In this document: positions 7,286 to 15,939 of the stretch, one piece after another
How positions within the stretch are numbered: the stretch's first letter is position 1
How the letters are laid out: every line of letters begins with the position of its first letter
DNA from: Sphingomonas sp. TREG-RG-20F-R18-01
GTDB lineage: Bacteria; Pseudomonadota; Alphaproteobacteria; Sphingomonadales; Sphingomonadaceae
DNA: 64,000 nt
Direction of reading: 5' to 3'
Assembly (NCBI RefSeq): GCF_022662475.1
Contig: NZ_JAKNQQ010000007.1
Coordinates: forward strand, 109,129 to 173,128
Notes under the pieces: model-generated
Seen by the model: the letters and a program-made list of their open reading frames with translations, nothing else
Database searches by the model: none
Told to the model about the DNA's origin: nothing
Position numbers and translations under genes: made by a program

Positions 7286-8931
7286 CAGGCGTCCTTTTCC
7301 TCCGAGGCGTCCGCAGCCGGTGCTTCTTCAGCCTCTACCTCGGCTTCCTCGTCCTCGAACCAGTGTGCGCGGGCGGCCATGATGATCTCATTGCCCTGCG
7401 CTTCGCTCAGGCCATATTCGCCGAGCACGCCACCCTTGTCCTCGACGCGCTTGGGCGCATCCTCGGCGCGGCGGCGCTGTTCCTGGCGCTTCTTCTGGAT
7501 CAACTCGTCGGTCGCCAGATCAGCGAGGTCGTCAAGCGTCTTGATCCCGGCCTTGCCGAGCGTGACCAGCATCGCTTCGTTGAGGTGCGGCAGCGCGGCA
7601 AGCGCGTCATCGACACCCAGACCACGACGCTCGTCGCGGTTGGTCGATTCGCGGCGATCGAGCGCCTCGGTCGCACGGCTCTGCAGCTCGGCGGCGAGAT
7701 CGTCGTCAAAGCCTTCGATCGATGCGATTTCGTCGACGCCGACATACGCGACTTCCTCGAGGCTGCCGAAGCCTTCGGCGACCAGCAGCTGCGCGAGCGT
7801 CTCGTCGACGTCGAGTTCCTTCTCGAACAGCGCCGAGCGCTCGACGAATTCCTTCTGGCGCTTCTCGGAGGCATCCGCCTCGGTCAGGATGTCGATCGCC
7901 TTGGCGGTCAGCTGCGACGCGAGCCGCACGTTCTGGCCACGACGACCGATCGCGAGCGACAGCTGATCGTCGGGAACGACGACCTCGATGCGATCCTCTT
8001 CCTCGTCGATCACCACGCGCGACACGGAGGCCGGCTGGAGCGCGTTGACGACGAAGGTCGCGGTGTCGGGCGACCACGGGATGATGTCGATCTTCTCGCC
8101 CTGCATTTCCTGGACGACCGCCTGGACGCGACTGCCCTTCATGCCGACGCACGCGCCGACCGGATCGATGCTCGAGTCATGCGAAATGACGCCGATCTTG
8201 GCGCGCGAGCCCGGGTCGCGCGCAGCGGCCTTGATCTCGATGATGCCGTCGTAGATTTCCGGCACTTCCTGCGCGAACAGCTTCTTCATGAAGTCGGGGT
8301 GCGCGCGGCTCAAGAAAATCTGCGGCCCGCGGTTTTCGCGGCGGACGTTGAGGATCAGCGAGCGGATCCGGTCGTTGACGCGGACGACTTCGCGCGGGAT
8401 CTGCTGGTCGCGACGGATCACGCCCTCGGCGCGGCCGAGGTCGACGACGACGTGGCCGAACTCGACGCGCTTGACGACGCCGGTGATGATCTCGCCCATC
8501 CGGTCCTTGAATTCTTCATACTGGCGCTCGCGCTCGGCGTCGCGGACCTTCTGGAAGATGACCTGCTTGGCGGCCTGCGCGGCGATGCGGCCGAACTCGA
8601 TCGGGGGGAGCGGATCGACGATATAGTCGCCGACGACCGCACCCTTCTGGAGCTTCTCGGCTTCCTTCAAATTGACCTGCTTGAAATAGTCATCGACCGC
8701 CTCGACCACTTCGACGACGCGCCATAGGCGGAGATCGCCGGTATTGGGGTCGAGTTTCGCACGGATGTCGTTCTCGGCACCGTAGCGTGCGCGGGCGGCG
8801 CGCTGGATCGCGTCTTCCATCGCCTCGATGACGATGCCCTTGTCGATCATCTTCTCGGTGGCGACCGCGTTCGCAATCGCGATCAGCTCGGCGCGGTTGG
8901 CGGTGACGCCGGAGGTTGCTGGGGTGGCCAT
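7285..8931 (-). CDS. nusA: Transcription termination/antitermination factor NusA
   Basis: NusA (548 residues) binds RNA polymerase and nascent RNA and modulates pausing, termination and antitermination. The N-terminal polymerase-binding domain covers about 1-130. An S1 domain follows (about 135-200, ITGVVKRVEFGHVVVDLG), then two KH domains (about 230-370, including VGACVGMKGSRVQAVVQE). The C-terminal acidic helix-hairpin-helix region has LLVAEGFGSLEEVAYV and ITTLDDLADLATDEL-like elements. It ends in an acidic Glu/Ala tail. The start at 8931 overlaps the rimP stop as TGATG. Confidence 0.97.
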   Translation of the reverse strand: MATPATSGVTANRAELIAIANAVATEKMIDKGIVIEAMEDAIQRAARARYGAENDIRAKLDPNTGDLRLWRVVEVVEAVDDYFKQVNLKEAEKLQKGAVVGDYIVDPLPPIEFGRIAAQAAKQVIFQKVRDAERERQYEEFKDRMGEIITGVVKRVEFGHVVVDLGRAEGVIRRDQQIPREVVRVNDRIRSLILNVRRENRGPQIFLSRAHPDFMKKLFAQEVPEIYDGIIEIKAAARDPGSRAKIGVISHDSSIDPVGACVGMKGSRVQAVVQEMQGEKIDIIPWSPDTATFVVNALQPASVSRVVIDEEEDRIEVVVPDDQLSLAIGRRGQNVRLASQLTAKAIDILTEADASEKRQKEFVERSALFEKELDVDETLAQLLVAEGFGSLEEVAYVGVDEIASIEGFDDDLAAELQSRATEALDRRESTNRDERRGLGVDDALAALPHLNEAMLVTLGKAGIKTLDDLADLATDELIQKKRQEQRRRAEDAPKRVEDKGGVLGEYGLSEAQGNEIIMAARAHWFEDEEAEVEAEEAPAADASEEKDA

Positions 8932-9563
8932 CAGTTATGTCCTTCTTCGCGGTCGGCACCCTCGGGCGCATCTACAGCTTCGTCGTCGTGTTCGATTTCT
9001 TCTTCGTCCGCGCCGTCCATCGACAGCGGGCGAGTCGCGGCGATCAGCGCATCGGTCAGCACCAGCTTGGCGGTGTTGACCTGCGCGAACGGCACGTCGA
9101 GCTCGCCATGCTTGGCGAGGTAGATCGCGATGCGGTCGTCGGTCACGCCCTTGAGCGTGCCGGTCAGCACCTTGCGGCCCTCGAGCGGTGCGAGCAGCAC
9201 GATGCGCGCCTCATGCCCTGCCCAGTCGCTGAAATCCTTGAGCCGGGTGAGCGGCCGGTCGATCCCGGGGGACGAAACCTCGAGGCGATATTCGTCCTCG
9301 ATCGGATCCTTTCCCTCGAGCTCGAGCGCATCGAGCACGTCCGAGATGCGGCGCGACAGTTCGGCGCAATCGTCGATCGTCAGCTGGCGCGTGTCGGGGC
9401 GCTCCGCCATCACCTGGAGCGTGAGATCACCCTTGCCGCCGAACAGCTTGACGCGCACGAGATCGAATCCGAGCGCTTCGGCTTCGGGGGCGACGAGCGC
9501 GGTCAGGTCGGGCGTTTCGGTCAAGCGTGCGACTTCCTTGGCAATGGGCTTGGCAATGGTCAA
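8931..9563 (-). CDS. rimP: Ribosome maturation factor RimP
   Basis: RimP (about 210 residues) is needed for 30S maturation. Typical patterns are ALGFDLVRVKLFGGKGDLTLQVMAERPD, the segment CAELSRRISDVLDAL and YRLEVSSPGIDRPL. The C-terminus extends into an acidic tail rich in Asp and Glu. No ATG fits the start. I place it at TTG 9563 (TTGACCATTGCC), because homology begins shortly after and longer frames run into the divergent gene. The TTG overlaps the stop of a 14-codon open frame that begins at 9604, as TTGA. First structural gene of the nus operon. Confidence 0.88.
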   Translation of the reverse strand: MTIAKPIAKEVARLTETPDLTALVAPEAEALGFDLVRVKLFGGKGDLTLQVMAERPDTRQLTIDDCAELSRRISDVLDALELEGKDPIEDEYRLEVSSPGIDRPLTRLKDFSDWAGHEARIVLLAPLEGRKVLTGTLKGVTDDRIAIYLAKHGELDVPFAQVNTAKLVLTDALIAATRPLSMDGADEEEIEHDDEAVDAPEGADREEGHN

Positions 9564-9604
9564 AGCGGTTCGGCGCCGGAACCGGGGGGCTCCAGCCTCT
9601 TCAT
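9560..9604 (-). other. Possible 14-codon leader ORF coupled to rimP
   Basis: ATG at 9604 opens a short frame (MKRLEPPGSGAEPL) whose TGA overlaps the TTG start of rimP. It lies directly downstream of the promoter at 9628-9656. It could couple ribosomes to the weak TTG start, or be chance. No clear ribosome binding site is seen. Confidence 0.3.
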
Positions 9605-9627
9605 CCAATGATGTAGAGAATAGCGGC

Positions 9628-9656
9628 GATATAGTCGGATTGCGGGGGGCTGGCAA
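9628..9656 (-). promoter_or_regulatory. Putative sigma-70 promoter of the rimP-nusA-infB operon
   Basis: On the minus strand, TTGCCA (9656-9651) and TATATC (9633-9628) are separated by exactly 17 bases. The position, about 65 bases upstream of the rimP start and oriented into the operon, supports its use as the main nus promoter. Confidence 0.5.
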
Positions 9657-9822
9657 GCGGCTGTGATGCGCGATCGTGCGCGGAGCGGTTAGCGTTTCGG
9701 GGAGCCACGCACGGGATTTCGATCGACCCGTCCCGGCAGTCCCGTGTAGCAAGACCCTGTACAGGCGTGGAACCACTCCGCGGCGACGACAGTATGTGTC
9801 TAAGACCCCAGGAGAATCGCCG

Positions 9823-11070
9823 ATGCTGACGTCCCGTGCACCGCTTGCCCTGCTGCTGGCGGCCACCGCCTGTTCGGGGTCGCCGCAGCAATCCACCGCC
9901 GCACCCGCCGCGACCCAGTCTTCGCCGACGTCGCCCGCATCGTCCGCACCGGCACCGGCATCGACCATGGCCCCCGTCACGAGCCTGCCCGACGACGCGC
10001 CCGACGCGACGGTCAAGAATGTCGCGGCCACGACAGGCCACGCCAATACCAAGGAAACCGCACCACCATTCGCGATGCAGACACTTGGCCAGTTCGAGGA
10101 TCCGTTCGCGATCGCGTTCTTGCCCGACGGGTCGGCGTTCGTCACCGAGAAGGCGGGCAAGATCAAGCTGCGCCGCCCGGACGGATCGATCGTCGACATC
10201 ACGGGGGCGCCCAAGGTGCTGTTCGACAATCAGGGCGGATTGCTCGACATCGCGCCCGCCCCTGATTTCGCGACGAGCAAGCTGGTCTATATCAGCTATT
10301 CCGAACCGCGCCCGGGCGGGAGTAGCCTGGCGCTCGCACGCGGGCTGTTTACCGGGACCGCGCTGGTCAACCTGCAGGTGCTGTGGCGCGCGGGGAGCGA
10401 CGGGGTCGGTGGCCAGTTCGGTGCCAACATCCTGTTCGCGCCCGACGGCAAGTCGCTCTACCTTTCCTCGGGCGAGCGTCAGCGTTTCACGCCGGCGCAG
10501 GACCCGGACCAGGCGATCGGCAAGATCCTCCACCTGACGCTCGACGGCAAGCCGGCGCCCGGCAACCCGATGGCATCGGCGGGCGGGGTCCGTGCACAGA
10601 CATGGAGCAGCGGGCATCGCAACCCGTACGGGATGGTCTTCGCGCAGGACGGTACGCTGTGGGAAGTCGAGATGGGGCCCCGCGGCGGCGACGAGCTCAA
10701 CCTGATCCTGCCGGGGAAGAATTACGGCTGGCCGATCGTGTCGAACGGCGACAATTATTCGGGCAAGCCGATTCCCGATCACCCCAGCCGCCCCGATCTC
10801 GAGGCCCCCAAGCTGTGGTGGAACCCGTCGATCTCGCCGGGCGGGATGCTCTATTATACCGGCGCGATGTTCCCCGAGTTCCGCGGCAATTTGTTCATCG
10901 GCGCGCTGTCGGGCGAGGCGCTGATCCGCGTGACGCTGGCGGGCAATACCGCGAAGGTCGCGAACCAGTATAAGATCGGCGAGCGTGTCCGCGATGTCGC
11001 GCAGGCCCCCGATGGCGCAATCTGGCTGCTCGAGGATGGCGGCAAGCTGGTACGGCTGGCGAAGAAGTGA
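9823..11070 (+). CDS. PQQ-dependent sugar dehydrogenase (glucose/sorbosone dehydrogenase family), lipoprotein
   Basis: A 415-residue secreted beta-propeller enzyme of the soluble aldose dehydrogenase family, which oxidises sugars using PQQ. The N-terminus MLTSRAPLALLLAATAC is a lipoprotein signal with the lipobox Cys at residue 17, followed by an Ala/Ser/Pro linker to about residue 85. Family patterns include GGLLDIAPAPDF, SSGHRNPYGMVF, WEVEMGPRGGDELN and GKNYGWP. GGAG precedes the ATG at 9823. It is divergent from the nus operon and stands alone. The family assignment is firm, but cofactor and substrate are inferred. Confidence 0.9.
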   Translation: MLTSRAPLALLLAATACSGSPQQSTAAPAATQSSPTSPASSAPAPASTMAPVTSLPDDAPDATVKNVAATTGHANTKETAPPFAMQTLGQFEDPFAIAFLPDGSAFVTEKAGKIKLRRPDGSIVDITGAPKVLFDNQGGLLDIAPAPDFATSKLVYISYSEPRPGGSSLALARGLFTGTALVNLQVLWRAGSDGVGGQFGANILFAPDGKSLYLSSGERQRFTPAQDPDQAIGKILHLTLDGKPAPGNPMASAGGVRAQTWSSGHRNPYGMVFAQDGTLWEVEMGPRGGDELNLILPGKNYGWPIVSNGDNYSGKPIPDHPSRPDLEAPKLWWNPSISPGGMLYYTGAMFPEFRGNLFIGALSGEALIRVTLAGNTAKVANQYKIGERVRDVAQAPDGAIWLLEDGGKLVRLAKK

Positions 11071-11074
11071 GGCG

Positions 11075-11452
11075 TCAGGCGCGCGCGATCAGATAGTTCA
11101 TCCGAGCCGCGGCGATCGGCTTGGCGGGATCGTCCTGCCAGGCGGTCGCCTCGACATTGGCGACGCGTCCGCCGAGCCGAGTCACGACCCCGCGCGCATA
11201 GGTCGGCTTGTCGCGCCCGCCGCGCATGTAATCGACCGTCACGTTGATCGGCTTGATCTGCCCGCCGCCATCGTCGGCGAGCGCCTGGCGTACCGCGACG
11301 ATCGCCGCCATCTCGAGCAACCCGCCGATCGCGCCACCGTGGAGCCAGCCGGGGCGTCCGGTCAGCGCCTGTCCGAATGGCATCGTCAGCAGGATCGCAT
11401 CGTCGCCGGGCGCGATTTCGATTCCGAGCGTCTGGGCATAAGGCGGGAGCAT
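11075..11452 (-). CDS. PaaI-family thioesterase (hotdog fold)
   Basis: A 125-residue single hotdog-domain protein of the PaaI/YdiI group, which hydrolyses acyl-CoA thioesters. The motif GWLHGGAIGGLLEMAA (about residues 34-49) carries the active-site HGG loop at the start of the long helix. INVTVDYMRGG is the usual following strand. It overlaps the upstream paralogue as TGATG, so the two are co-translated and may form a hetero-oligomer. It is convergent with the sugar dehydrogenase gene, with a 4-base gap. Confidence 0.87.
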   Translation of the reverse strand: MLPPYAQTLGIEIAPGDDAILLTMPFGQALTGRPGWLHGGAIGGLLEMAAIVAVRQALADDGGGQIKPINVTVDYMRGGRDKPTYARGVVTRLGGRVANVEATAWQDDPAKPIAAARMNYLIARA

Positions 11453-11889
11453 CAGGCGGCGTCCGTGAACATGAAGGTGCCCGCGACATGCGCGAGCGGA
11501 TCGGCCGGATCGCCGTCATGCGCCTGCCCGCGCACGAACGAGATCGAGCGCGTGATGCGATAGCATTCGCCGTGGCCGATCACGGTCTTGCCCGGGGTGG
11601 CGGGGCGCAGATAATCGATCCGGAGATCCAGCGTCGCGTGCGGGCGGAAGGTGCCGAGCCGGGTCCACACCGCGAGGCTGGTCGCCATGTCCATCATTGT
11701 CAGGATCGGGCCGGACGCGAGCACGCCGCTGTCGGGATCACCGATCAGGTCCGCGCGATACGGGAGCTGCAGCTCGCACCAGTCGGGACCGTGCGCAAGA
11801 TAGCTGAGGCCCAGCAACCCGCCATGGCCGCCGACACCGAGGCGGCTGAAACGGGCGGGGTCGAAGGCGGGGAGGGGGTCGGGCGGCAT
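11452..11889 (-). CDS. PaaI-family thioesterase (hotdog fold), second paralogue
   Basis: A 145-residue hotdog-fold thioesterase, paired with the gene at 11075. SGPILTMMDMATSLAVWT corresponds to the active-site helix, with SGP in place of HGG. LDLRIDYLRPATPGK is the typical strand region. The loss of the HGG loop raises the question of whether this partner is catalytic. The ATG at 11889 is chosen because the upstream extension runs into repeat sequence. The substrate is unknown. Confidence 0.8.
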   Translation of the reverse strand: MPPDPLPAFDPARFSRLGVGGHGGLLGLSYLAHGPDWCELQLPYRADLIGDPDSGVLASGPILTMMDMATSLAVWTRLGTFRPHATLDLRIDYLRPATPGKTVIGHGECYRITRSISFVRGQAHDGDPADPLAHVAGTFMFTDAA

Positions 11890-11996
11890 GGGCGCGCGCT
11901 GTATCGCAATGCGGGACGGGTGCAAACCAACATCCGTCCTTCCCCGCGCGGGCGGGACCTCTGCGAAAGTCGGCTTACGCACCCGTCATTTGCCGC

Positions 11997-12083
11997 TTTT
12001 CCGCGAAGGCGGGAATCCAGAGCCAAGCAGAACAACGACTTACAGTTCTCGCGACGCTTGGACTCCCGCATTCGCGGGAGAAC
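11997..12083. repeat. Family B palindromic repeat (11890-12139 gap)
   Basis: The arms ttttccgcgaaggcgggaat and attcgcgggagaac bracket an inner cagaacaacgacttacagtt region. The same element occurs at 15627, 30212, 32757 and 58865. The rest of the 250-base gap holds the motif acctctgcgaaagtcgg at 11956-11973 and no gene. Confidence 0.78.
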
Positions 12084-12139
12084 ATCGACGGTTTCGCAGA
12101 GGCCATGCCTGAGGGGGGATGACGGACGCGGCGGGGACC

Positions 12140-12805
12140 TTAGCCATGCACCGTCAGCCATTCCGCCGGGTCCGCGCGCTGTGTACGCAGCGCATTCGCC
12201 GGATCGGCGATGTCCTCCACCCCGATCGCCATGCCGCAGAACAGCATCCGCTCCGGCGGCAGGTCGATCGCCGTGCCGACCGTCTCCGGAAACATCGCCC
12301 AGCATTCCTGCGCGCACGTCGCCAGTCCGGCCTCGACCGCGAGCAGCATGACATTCTGGAGGTACATGCCGAGGTCGGCCCATTGCGGCGGCCCCATCCG
12401 TCGATCGACGCTGCAGAAAAGCGCAGCAGGCGCGCCGAAGAACTGGAAGTTGCGCGCGAACCACAAGCGCCGCGCCGCCTTGTCCTCGCGCGGGATGCCG
12501 AGTTCGCCGTACAATGCCTCGCCGACCGCAAAACGCCGGTCGCGGTATGGCGCGACAAGGTCGGGCGGGTAGATGGCGTAGGCGGGCTCCTCGGTCTCGC
12601 CGCGCCACAGCTTCGCGGCGATCGTCTGCTTCAACGCGGCGAGCGGCGCGCCCGTCAGCAGGTCGACGTGCCAGGGCTGGAGATTGCCCCCGGTCGCCGC
12701 GCGCGCGGCCTTGGTGACGATGCCGGACAGCACCGCCGGATCGACCGGCGTCGGCAGGAACCCGCGCACCGATCGCCGCGCCGCGATCGCTTCGCTGAGC
12801 GTCAT
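12140..12805 (-). CDS. Nitroreductase family protein
   Basis: A 221-residue FMN-dependent nitroreductase-fold enzyme that reduces nitro groups, quinones or similar substrates with NAD(P)H. The N-terminus AIAARRSVRGFLPTPVD is the FMN-phosphate-binding RRSxR motif, followed by ATGGNLQPWHV. Near the C-terminus, GLATCAQECWAMFPETVG and CGMAIGVED are typical. AAGGA precedes the ATG at 12805. The gene is divergent from the thiolase gene at 12909, with a 103-base shared upstream region. Confidence 0.9.
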   Translation of the reverse strand: MTLSEAIAARRSVRGFLPTPVDPAVLSGIVTKAARAATGGNLQPWHVDLLTGAPLAALKQTIAAKLWRGETEEPAYAIYPPDLVAPYRDRRFAVGEALYGELGIPREDKAARRLWFARNFQFFGAPAALFCSVDRRMGPPQWADLGMYLQNVMLLAVEAGLATCAQECWAMFPETVGTAIDLPPERMLFCGMAIGVEDIADPANALRTQRADPAEWLTVHG

Positions 12806-12908
12806 GGAATGTCCTTTCGAGCCTCGGGTATGCAACCGCACTCTTGCCCGTCGCCGCCATTCGGGGCAAGACAGTTGCAAAATACAACCTTCATTAGGGG
12901 AGTCGAGC

Positions 12909-14081
12909 ATGGCCGAGGCCTATATCGTGGACGCGGTGCGCACCGCTGGCGGCAAGCGCGGCGGAAAGCTCGCCGGCTGGCATCCGGTCGACTTGGCAGC
13001 ATCCGTACTCGACGCGATCGTCGCACGCACCGGGATCGACGGCGCGGCGGTCGACGACGTGATCATGGGCTGCGTGATGCAGGGCGGGCAGCAGGCGGGG
13101 CAGGTCGGGCGCAACGCGGTGCTCGCGGCGAAGAACCTGCCCGACAGCGTCCCCGCCGTCTCGATCGACCGGCAGTGCGGTTCCTCGCAACAGGCGATGC
13201 AGTTCGCCGCGCAGGCGGTGATGTCGGGAACGCAGGACATCGTCATCGCGGCAGGCGTCGAGAGCATGACGCGCGTGCCGATGGGCACCACCGCGACGCT
13301 GTTCATGAAAGAGGGGCTGGGCAACTACAAGTCGCCGCTCCTTGAAGAGAAATATCCCGGCGTCATGTTCAGCCAGTTCATGGGCGCGGAGATGATCGTC
13401 AAGAAGCACGGCTTCACCCGCGAGCAGCTCGACACTTTCGCGGTCGAAAGTCACCGCCGCGCCGCCGCCGCGACCGAGCGGGGCGCGTTCGACAAGGAGA
13501 TCCTCGCGCTCGACGTCGAGACGCCCGACGGTGTGATTAGTCACCGCACCGACGAGGGCATCCGCGCGGATGCGACGCTGGAGAGCATCGGCGCGGTCAA
13601 ATTGCTGCAGGAAGGCGGCAACATCAGCGCGGCCAACGCCAGCCAGATCTGCGATGGCGCGTCGGCGGTGATGATCGTCAGCGAGCGCGCGTTGAAGGAG
13701 CATGGGCTCACCCCGCTCGCGCGGATCGTCAACCTGACCGTGACCGGGGGCGACCCGGTGATCATGCTCGAGGAACCGCTGTTCGCGACCGACCGCGCGT
13801 TGCAGCGTTCGGGGATGAAGATCGAAGATATCGACCTGTACGAGGTCAACGAAGCGTTTGCGCCGGTGCCGCTCGCGTGGCTCAAGCATAGCGGCGCGGA
13901 TCACGCGCGGTTGAACGTCAATGGCGGCGCGATTGCTTTGGGGCATCCGCTCGGCGCTTCGGGCACGAAGCTGATGGCGACCTTGGTTCACGCTTTGCAC
14001 GCCTCGGGCGGCCGCTACGGGTTGCAGACGATGTGCGAGGGCGGCGGGATCGCCAACGTCACGATCATCGAACGGCTTTGA
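12909..14081 (+). CDS. Acetyl-CoA C-acyltransferase (thiolase)
   Basis: A 390-residue thiolase that cleaves or condenses acyl-CoAs. The nucleophile Cys is in DRQCGSSQQA (about residue 88). The catalytic His is in NVNGGAIALGHPLGASGT and the second Cys in MCEGGGIANV near the C-terminus. NEAFAPVP is the family NEAFA motif. MAEAYIVDAVRTAGGK is the typical N-terminus, so ATG 12909 is used. It probably acts with the SDR and thioesterase genes downstream, from which it is separated by a tandem repeat block. Confidence 0.94.
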   Translation: MAEAYIVDAVRTAGGKRGGKLAGWHPVDLAASVLDAIVARTGIDGAAVDDVIMGCVMQGGQQAGQVGRNAVLAAKNLPDSVPAVSIDRQCGSSQQAMQFAAQAVMSGTQDIVIAAGVESMTRVPMGTTATLFMKEGLGNYKSPLLEEKYPGVMFSQFMGAEMIVKKHGFTREQLDTFAVESHRRAAAATERGAFDKEILALDVETPDGVISHRTDEGIRADATLESIGAVKLLQEGGNISAANASQICDGASAVMIVSERALKEHGLTPLARIVNLTVTGGDPVIMLEEPLFATDRALQRSGMKIEDIDLYEVNEAFAPVPLAWLKHSGADHARLNVNGGAIALGHPLGASGTKLMATLVHALHASGGRYGLQTMCEGGGIANVTIIERL

Positions 14082-14087
14082 TTATTC

Positions 14088-14190
14088 TTAGCCCCTCCCC
14101 TTCAGGGGAGGGGTTGGGGTGGGGCTGTACCGGGCGCAGGTCTCTGCGAGGCACACCCCACCCCCATCCCCTCCCCTGAAGGGGAGGGGC
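14088..14190. repeat. Family C palindromic repeat, first of a tandem pair
   Basis: The arms tagcccctccccttcagggg and ccctgaaggggaggggc form a long inverted repeat with inner ggttggggtgggg/ccccacccccatcccc. It starts just after the thiolase stop and could act as a transcript end. Confidence 0.8.
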
Positions 14191-14269
14191 GTTCTCGTTG
14201 CAATGGAGGGACTTCGCGATGAACTTGGACCTTGCCAAAACCGCGATCACCAGGCGGCGCTGATCTCAC
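14191..14269 (+). other. Duplicated gene-start remnant between two family C repeats
   Basis: The stretch holds gcaatggagggacttcgcg followed by ATGAACTTGGAC, which aligns with the ribosome-binding region and first codons of the SDR gene at 14401 (ggaggaaacaccATGAACCTAGAT). The open frame ends after 14 codons (MNLDLAKTAITRRR). It looks like a decayed copy of a 5' end, not a gene. Confidence 0.55.
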
Positions 14270-14372
14270 TTAGCCCCTCCCCTTCAGGGGAGGGGTTGGG
14301 GTGGGGCAGTCCAGCAGAGCGCGTTCTCTGCGAGGCACACCCCACCCCCATCCCCTCCCCTGAAGGGGAGGG
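14270..14372. repeat. Family C palindromic repeat, second of a tandem pair
   Basis: A near copy of 14088-14190, sharing both arms and the inner ctctgcgaggcacacccc. It ends 28 bases before the SDR start. Confidence 0.8.
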
Positions 14373-14400
14373 ACGTGCTCATTCCAAGGGAGGAAACACC

Positions 14401-15183
14401 ATGAACCTAGATTCCACCACCGCCGCCGTCGTCACCGGCGGCGCCTCCGGCCTCGGCGCCGCCACCGCCCGCGCGCTCGCCGCCAAGGGCGTCAAGGTCG
14501 CGATCTTCGACATGCAGACCGAGAAGGGCGAAGCGATCGCCGCGGAGATCGGCGGCACCTTCTGCGAAGTCAACGTCACGTCCGAGGACTCGGTCGACGC
14601 GGGCTTCGCCAAGGCGCGCGCGGCGCATGGGCAGGAAGCGATCCTCGTCTGCTGCGCAGGCACCGGCAATGCGATAAAGACCGCGAGCCGCTCCAAGGAA
14701 GACGGCAGCATCAAGCATTTCAGCCTCGCCGCGTTCGACTGGCTCATCCAGATCAACCTCGTCGGCACGTTCCGCTGCGTCGCCAAGTCGGCCGCAGGAA
14801 TGCTGACGCGTTCGCCCGGCGAGGACGGCGAACGCGGCGCGATCGTAATGACCGCGAGCGTCGCCGCCGAGGACGGGCAGATCGGCCAGGCCGCCTATTC
14901 CGCGTCCAAGGGCGGGGTCGTCGGCATGACCCTCCCCATCGCGCGCGACCTGATGGGCGAAGGAATTCGCGTCAACACGATCCTCCCTGGCATTTTCGAG
15001 ACCCCGTTGATGCAGGGCGCGCCACAGCAGGTGAAGGACAATCTCGCCGCTTCGGTCCCCTTTCCCAAGCGGCTGGGGAAACCCGAGGAATATGCCAAGC
15101 TCGCGCTTGCGATGGTCGAGAACAGCTATTTCAACGGCGAGGACGTGCGGCTCGACGGCGCGATCCGGATGGCGCCGCGCTGA
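14401..15183 (+). CDS. SDR-family 3-hydroxyacyl-CoA dehydrogenase-like oxidoreductase
   Basis: A 260-residue short-chain dehydrogenase of the type resembling mammalian HSD17B10 (3-hydroxyacyl-CoA dehydrogenase type 2), which oxidises 3-hydroxyacyl-CoAs with NAD+. TGGASGLGAA (12-21) is the NAD-binding motif. CCAGTGN stands in for the NNAG region. Catalytic Ser is in MTASVAAEDGQ and YSASKGG carries the Tyr-Lys pair. LPGIFETPLM and GEDVRLDGAIRM are typical of this subgroup. GGGAGG precedes the ATG at 14401. The thioesterase gene starts directly at its stop. Confidence 0.92.
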   Translation: MNLDSTTAAVVTGGASGLGAATARALAAKGVKVAIFDMQTEKGEAIAAEIGGTFCEVNVTSEDSVDAGFAKARAAHGQEAILVCCAGTGNAIKTASRSKEDGSIKHFSLAAFDWLIQINLVGTFRCVAKSAAGMLTRSPGEDGERGAIVMTASVAAEDGQIGQAAYSASKGGVVGMTLPIARDLMGEGIRVNTILPGIFETPLMQGAPQQVKDNLAASVPFPKRLGKPEEYAKLALAMVENSYFNGEDVRLDGAIRMAPR

Positions 15184-15609
15184 ATGGCGCGGCCCGATCC
15201 GGCGCGGCAGGACTCCGCGCACTATCCGCACACCACGACGATCCAGACGCGGTTCCAGGACCTCGATGTCCTCGGCCATATTAACAACGTCGCGATGGCG
15301 GCACTATTCGAGAGCGCGCGCGTGCGGTTCAACCGCGCCCTCGGGCTGGCGGGCTGGTCGGGGCATCGCTGGCTCGTCGCGCGCGTCGAGGTCAATTATC
15401 TCGCCGAGGCGTATTTCCCCGATGACGTCGCGGTCGCGACCGGGATCGGCGAGGTCGGCAATCGCAGCTGGCAGATCCTGTCGGCGGCGTTCCAGAACGG
15501 CACATGCGTCGCGACCTGCGACGTCGTGATCGTGATGAGTGCGAGTGGCGGGCTGACGACGCTGCCGGATGATTTCCGCGCGGGGCTGGAGGCGAACCGG
15601 GTCGGGTGA
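15184..15609 (+). CDS. Acyl-CoA thioesterase (4HBT/YbgC type)
   Basis: A 141-residue hotdog-fold thioesterase that hydrolyses acyl-CoA. FQDLDVLGHINNVAMAALFE (from about residue 23) is the 4HBT active-site motif with catalytic Asp before the GHxNN turn. The ATG directly follows the SDR stop codon, so the two genes form one operon with linked acyl-CoA chemistry. Confidence 0.9.
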   Translation: MARPDPARQDSAHYPHTTTIQTRFQDLDVLGHINNVAMAALFESARVRFNRALGLAGWSGHRWLVARVEVNYLAEAYFPDDVAVATGIGEVGNRSWQILSAAFQNGTCVATCDVVIVMSASGGLTTLPDDFRAGLEANRVG

Positions 15610-15626
15610 TCGATACGCCGCTCGTG

Positions 15627-15712
15627 CTCCCGCGAAGGCGAGAGTCCAGGAGTCGCGAACGCAACGAGGCGTTGTTCTGCAAAACGCTGGATTCCCGCCT
15701 GCGCGGGAAAAC
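15627..15712. repeat. Family B palindromic repeat
   Basis: The arms ctcccgcgaaggcgagagtc and attcccgcctgcgcgggaa enclose gcgttgttctgcaaaacgct. It matches the family B copies at 11997 and 58865. Confidence 0.78.
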
Positions 15713-15939
15713 GGATAGCGCCTGCGCGCCCGCGCCACGCCCAACCTTGACTTCCGCCCCCGCCTCGGCCATATGGCGGCCATCGAAGCGTCATGCAGCG
15801 TGATCGGACTTTATCGTCCCAGCTCCGCCTCGGTCGTTACCAAACGGACTTCCCTTTTCACGCGGGGTGTCAAATCCTCCCCCCGCCATCCGCGCGTCGA
15901 GAACGTGCGTCCATGGCATATGCAATGGAATACACTTTC
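15713..15939. other. Upstream region of the first DEAD-box helicase
   Basis: About 225 bases between the family B repeat and the helicase start. No gene is supported. The possible long 5' leader would suit a temperature-regulated helicase, but no cold-shock box could be identified. Confidence 0.3.

Noticed and set aside
9664..9822. A possible tRNA gene between rimP and the sugar dehydrogenase
   Set aside because: No T-loop consensus or cloverleaf could be formed.
14214..14258. MNLDLAKTAITRRR as a real small gene
   Set aside because: It looks like a decayed copy of the SDR gene start. No independent evidence of coding.
14088..14372. The repeated palindromes as a CRISPR array
   Set aside because: Only two units, palindromic over their whole length, without regular spacers or cas genes.
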